Of a stretch of 64,000 bases of DNA, positions 59,860-64,000 are shown piece by piece; position 1 is the first letter of the stretch; each line of letters opens with the position of its first letter. Source of the DNA: Sipunculus nudus (Eukaryota; Annelida; Sipuncula; Golfingiida; Sipunculidae); assembly GCA_026874595.1 (NCBI GenBank), contig CM049315.1, positions 77,979,401 to 78,043,400 on the forward strand, in the 5' to 3' direction. Made by a program: the position numbers and the translations under genes. The notes beneath the pieces were generated by a model. The model had not been told where the DNA came from and made no database searches. It saw only the letters and a program-made list of their open reading frames with translations.

Positions 59860-62800
59860 TCTACAGGAACTTCATCTTTCCTTTTCACTAAATCCTACCA
59901 CAGTTATCATAGCTGTATTTACCATATTGTATGTAAACATAAGTCTTTATTTTAACTTATATATGTGGTGTGCATATGTATTGTTAAATTGGAATCTTAC
60001 GAATCTGGGTTTCAATAAGTGGTGTTTTAAAAATGGTTTTACAGTGTTTAAGGTAAACCATTCTAGAACAGTTGCAAGCCTAGATTCATGCCTAGATAAA
60101 GTACTTAACGAAGCCGTAACCATGTTAGTAACAAACATATCGATAGGTTTTCTGGCGTTTTTGCCCCATAGCTAACCTATAACATTTAAATGTATACTCT
60201 TTTTGTTGAAATAGCTCTAAACAAGATGATGTTACGTGCAATGATCTTGTTTTAAACGTAATGGTACTTAAAAAATAACGTTTCTATACATATTTCGCAT
60301 GAACTTGCACTTGTGAATAAGGTTCATAAATAAGACGGACACAATTAGATGTACGTCTCAGTGGCTTTAATACGGAGTCTTTGTTCCAATGAAAGTTAGG
60401 CTATTTATCCAGATAAATGTTCTGCTATTGTCTTATCTATATCATTATACATCACGGTATACCATCGTACAAGAATGCTGTATAAGATGAACTCTTAAAT
60501 TTCGTGTTTGAATTGTACTCGTGTTACCTTTATTATGATTTCACATGTGAATCATATTTCGTCATTATGCAACATATTATACGGAAACATTTTGTAAATA
60601 AATGATTGTACTTTAGATAATATACTCTTCCTGAAACATCTACATGGTAAATTGGTAGTGTAACGTTAATCAAATATGGATGTATGGCTACCTCTTTCAT
60701 TCAAAGAAAATACATTGTATATTATTAAAGTAACCTTAGCTTGGGTAAATTGGTGTTTTACTATATTAATCAGATACCAGAGTAGATTGTTTGCATTAAT
60801 TGCGTAATTTAGATTGATGTTGTGACAATCGGTAAAAAATAATATTATTGTTTTGTTGTTCGATCAAAAATTAAAGTGTATATTGATATTTTGATTATCT
60901 ATAAATTGTTATATTGATGTTGTCACATTCGAGAAGAAAATTATATTCTATGATAAATCTGATATTTAGGGTTTATACATGCAATATTGTGTTTACTGCT
61001 ATATCACAGTAGCATATGGTGTGCAAGCTGAAATATTGTATCATTTTTATGTTAACCAAACTATTTGGAGTATTACAGTATTGGAGATTTAACTGTATAG
61101 TGATAACTGATTTTATAATTCTACTTTACTTCTGTCGCTATATTGCTTGCTAACTTGCTGTTTAGTTGCTCGATAAATGCAACCCAATTATAATTAACTC
61201 TGCATGTGTAACATTTAAACATTTTAGCGCGTGTGAACTTTAGCTTTTATCATATTATACGGAAATCAGTCGTTAATGTATTGTAAGAAAATAACACACA
61301 TCGTTTTGTTTGAGACGTATATTGATGCAACATAGTTCCATGTAATTAATATGTATGAATGCAATTCCAAAAGGGTTGTACCTAGGAAACCTATAGTGTT
61401 TTAGTGTGTATTAATTACATAGTTGGTCATACCCAGTGGAAACAAACAGTAAGTTAAGAGAAAATGCGGGGGGGGGGGCGTGAATATCCAGGATTTCAGA
61501 CAGAGCCATCCCCCTCCCCCTCTACTATGAGCCCCTTGCTCATATATATATATATATAATATATATATCACTCTGGGATAACGGATATCACTCTGGGATT
61601 ACGGATATTATATATATAGACACCATATTATTTCTATTTCGACAGAATTGTACCGATTTAAATTAAATTGTGTGGTATAACAGGTGTTATTTGCATATCT
61701 TATTATTGTGTAATACATTAAATCGACAATCATAGGATATTTATAGTTTTAAAAATGCAAACGATTTTGCTCCTACCGAAACATTAACGTTGTCATGATG
61801 TTGCAAATACACGGAAACCACTGTATTTATTAAACATGAATTCAATAAATATTACTTTACCTCAAAAGTGTAGTTGCATTATTGTGTGTGGTTGGGAGGC
61901 TTCTGTGAATTCTTGTATGGCTGACAGTAACTTGCTGGACGCAGAATTTGTTTTAATTTATTTCATCGTTTCTTTCTAGCATCTATAAGCATAAAATGAT
62001 ATGTGACTAATTCCAGCACTGATCCTCTGCAAGGATTATAATAATTATACAATGTCTGTGGTAATATTTACACTATAACTGTACAAGGCCGTTCAAGCAT
62101 CCGTTTATGATCTGAATAAATGACGAGGTATAGCTGTGGGGACAAGGCCCGATTATATTATTTGTTTTCATCCATTTCATCCTTAAATTTCCTTGGCAAT
62201 AAAAACTGAAAGCAATAAGCGATGAGCTACTGTCCAGGTTTACAACTGTCTTATGCACTTGTCAGAGTTAGGATGTTGTCACAATGAACCGTCACTGAAT
62301 GCTTATTTATGCATTCTAAGGAAAGCAGGCCTACGCCATGTGGGCGGTTCTGTCACTTATTGAACCACATTATCTGGTTCCCATTAAAAATCATTGCATT
62401 CATTTATTTGGCCCAAATTACCATGTTCAATCGTACATAATTGGAACCACATTTTTTATATTCCTTCCTGGGTTCGGATACTGAAGTTGATCCACAACAA
62501 AATCTAATCGACTCTTCATTAGCCCATTCCTAAAAAAATGTCATGGTATTCCGTTCACGATTGCGTGGGTTATGTTGTGAACGAACACACTCACAATCAC
62601 ACCCAGGGAATGAACGCTTACCCTCACAAATAAGCAATGATATAAATTAACAAAGATATTATTTGTTAATGATGGAAAGGTTCCAGAATCTTTTATCATC
62701 TTTTGAAGTTTATTAGAGATTTATTATATTAAACCTTAGACATTTTCGATGAGAAAGTATTAAAATTATCGGAAATAAAGAATAATGTTCCGCATGTAGA

Positions 62801-64000
62801 ACATTCCATCTGATATAATTTGTACTTGTTGCAAATTAGCTAAAAAGTAGAATTAAATAACTTTAATAATAATAACAATTAACCAGATGTCTGCGAAAGA
62901 TCAATCTCACCCCCCCCCCCCCCCCCATCCCTGGTTGCCAACAAGTGAGCTGTAAAAACAAAGGTCAGTTTTGAAAACTAGCCGTATTAAACTAGCGCAA
63001 ACTGCAAGAATCGATTTGGTGTGATGGAACGGGACAGCTAATCCCAAGGGATTACTGTGCCCTTAGTGAGAGGATGTATGTGGAAACTTCCAAAATATTC
63101 ATGCTTAAATTATTTTGTGAACTGAAAAAAAATAAAAGTGGGTGTAGGGCTGAGTATTTAAAATGAACAACTGACATCTTTCCAGTTAGTCAAATTGCAT
63201 CACCACCATTTAACTTGTGACTGGATGAGGTAAACATTGTGACGTCATTTTGTAACTTTTACATATTAATACTGCACTGCTTCATTGCACAAAAGGTATT
63301 TTCATAGCTTTCTTGGTCAGATCCACACTTACTTGTTCTTAAGAATTTATGAAAATAAAAATAAATTTTTGACCTCTGTTGTGACTTTGACCTGAACAAC
63401 GAATAACTTTATTTCTTACCCGATGTAATGTTTTTTGTTAGGACTTTAAAACAAAAATGAAATTTGATAATTATTCCTTACGATTTTTCATTCAAGAAAT
63501 GAAAATAGTGACTTTCATAATTAGCATTTTATTCAAAAGTATCAGACATATCCATACCAAACTTTGCCTTCCATCCCTAAGTTTGAGACGATGTCCTCTT
63601 CTCGAGTTTTATTAAGTTCTGGGAAAACTAGCGTAGAAGGAGAGCAACCGGAAATGACTGGGAGTGATGTTGACGTACCCTAACAGGGCGCTGATGTTAA
63701 TTAAAATGGTAATATTTCCAAGAGGGGCGTCCCGGTTAATTTACACACAATGTATACACTTGATATCTAAAGTAGTTAATGGGAAATAGTTTTCTTCATT
63801 TTGACCTTTTGAACTCCGCTTTATCCTTGAGGTTTAAACCTTGCGACACATGTTTGTAATGCCTTTGGTTCTAAAAATATTTTTTTAAATTTGATTTTAA
63901 CTTCTTAAGTTTTCAACTGATTATTGTGACATCACATTTTAGTCATTTGCCTTCTATTAAAAAACTTTAAAAAATCAAAACACAACTGCACTGCACTCCT
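59860..64000. other. Intergenic, no gene recognised
   Basis: AT-rich DNA. A 23-bp direct duplication with ATCACTCTGGGAT and ACGGAT lies at 61566-61611 between (TA)n tracts. A dispersed-repeat segment (GCAGGCCTACGCCATGTG followed by GGCGGTTC) lies at about 62325-62350, matching 5084. A poly(C) run lies at 62910-62926. No exon, RNA gene or element end was supported. Confidence 0.45.

Overview
The window looks like non-coding-rich genomic DNA of a lophotrochozoan animal, most likely a bivalve mollusc. The reasons are spliced genes with GT-AG introns, AT-rich intergenic DNA full of (TA)n microsatellites and C/G homopolymers, a short GTCCGTCGTCC tandem near 555-590 of the kind common in bivalve repeats, and a GRL101-like CUB/lectin/LDLa/LRR receptor of the type expanded in molluscs. 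No rRNA, tRNA or CRISPR array was seen. The taxonomic call is inference; no species was identified.

Layout. 1-2800: an older dispersed repeat family and short tandem repeats. 5708-9103: a complete small secreted cysteine-rich peptide gene (four exons, + strand) with a TATA box and initiator. Its mature part is two copies of one 8-cysteine module. 9100-24500: mostly anonymous intergenic DNA with a truncated LINE 3' end (16.4-17.1 kb) and several short palindromic tandem repeats. 24.5-34.7 kb: a nested transposon region, holding a Harbinger-like TTA-flanked element, an hAT-like pair of ends with a near-perfect 8-bp target duplication, a pogo-like pair of ends, a second Harbinger-like MITE, and two arrays of ACATGT palindromes. 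Inside this bracket lies a phase-consistent spliced gene or pseudogene on the minus strand (28.4-33.15 kb) that I assembled exon by exon and do not recognise. 38.1-40.0 kb: a TTAA-flanked inverted-repeat element with internal TGACGTCA sites.

44.7-50.7 kb holds the main gene: a two-coding-exon, about 1,900-codon frame encoding signal peptide, CUB-like domains, two C-type lectin domains, LDLa repeats, leucine-rich repeats and a rhodopsin-type seven-helix domain. The frame is intact except for two in-frame stop codons (TGA in helix 4, TAA at the end of helix 5), so the copy is either a very young pseudogene, a truncated receptor, an assembly error, or a transcript that is recoded. 52.0-57.7 kb is a large inverted repeat interrupted by a 968-bp pogo-like element whose empty site is visible in a neighbouring monomer. 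58.8-59.8 kb is a minisatellite of 27- and 21-bp units. The rest (59.9-64 kb) is anonymous.

The two better supported genes fit an extracellular or immune-type theme (secreted cysteine-rich peptide; lectin-bearing receptor), but nothing in the sequence links them functionally.
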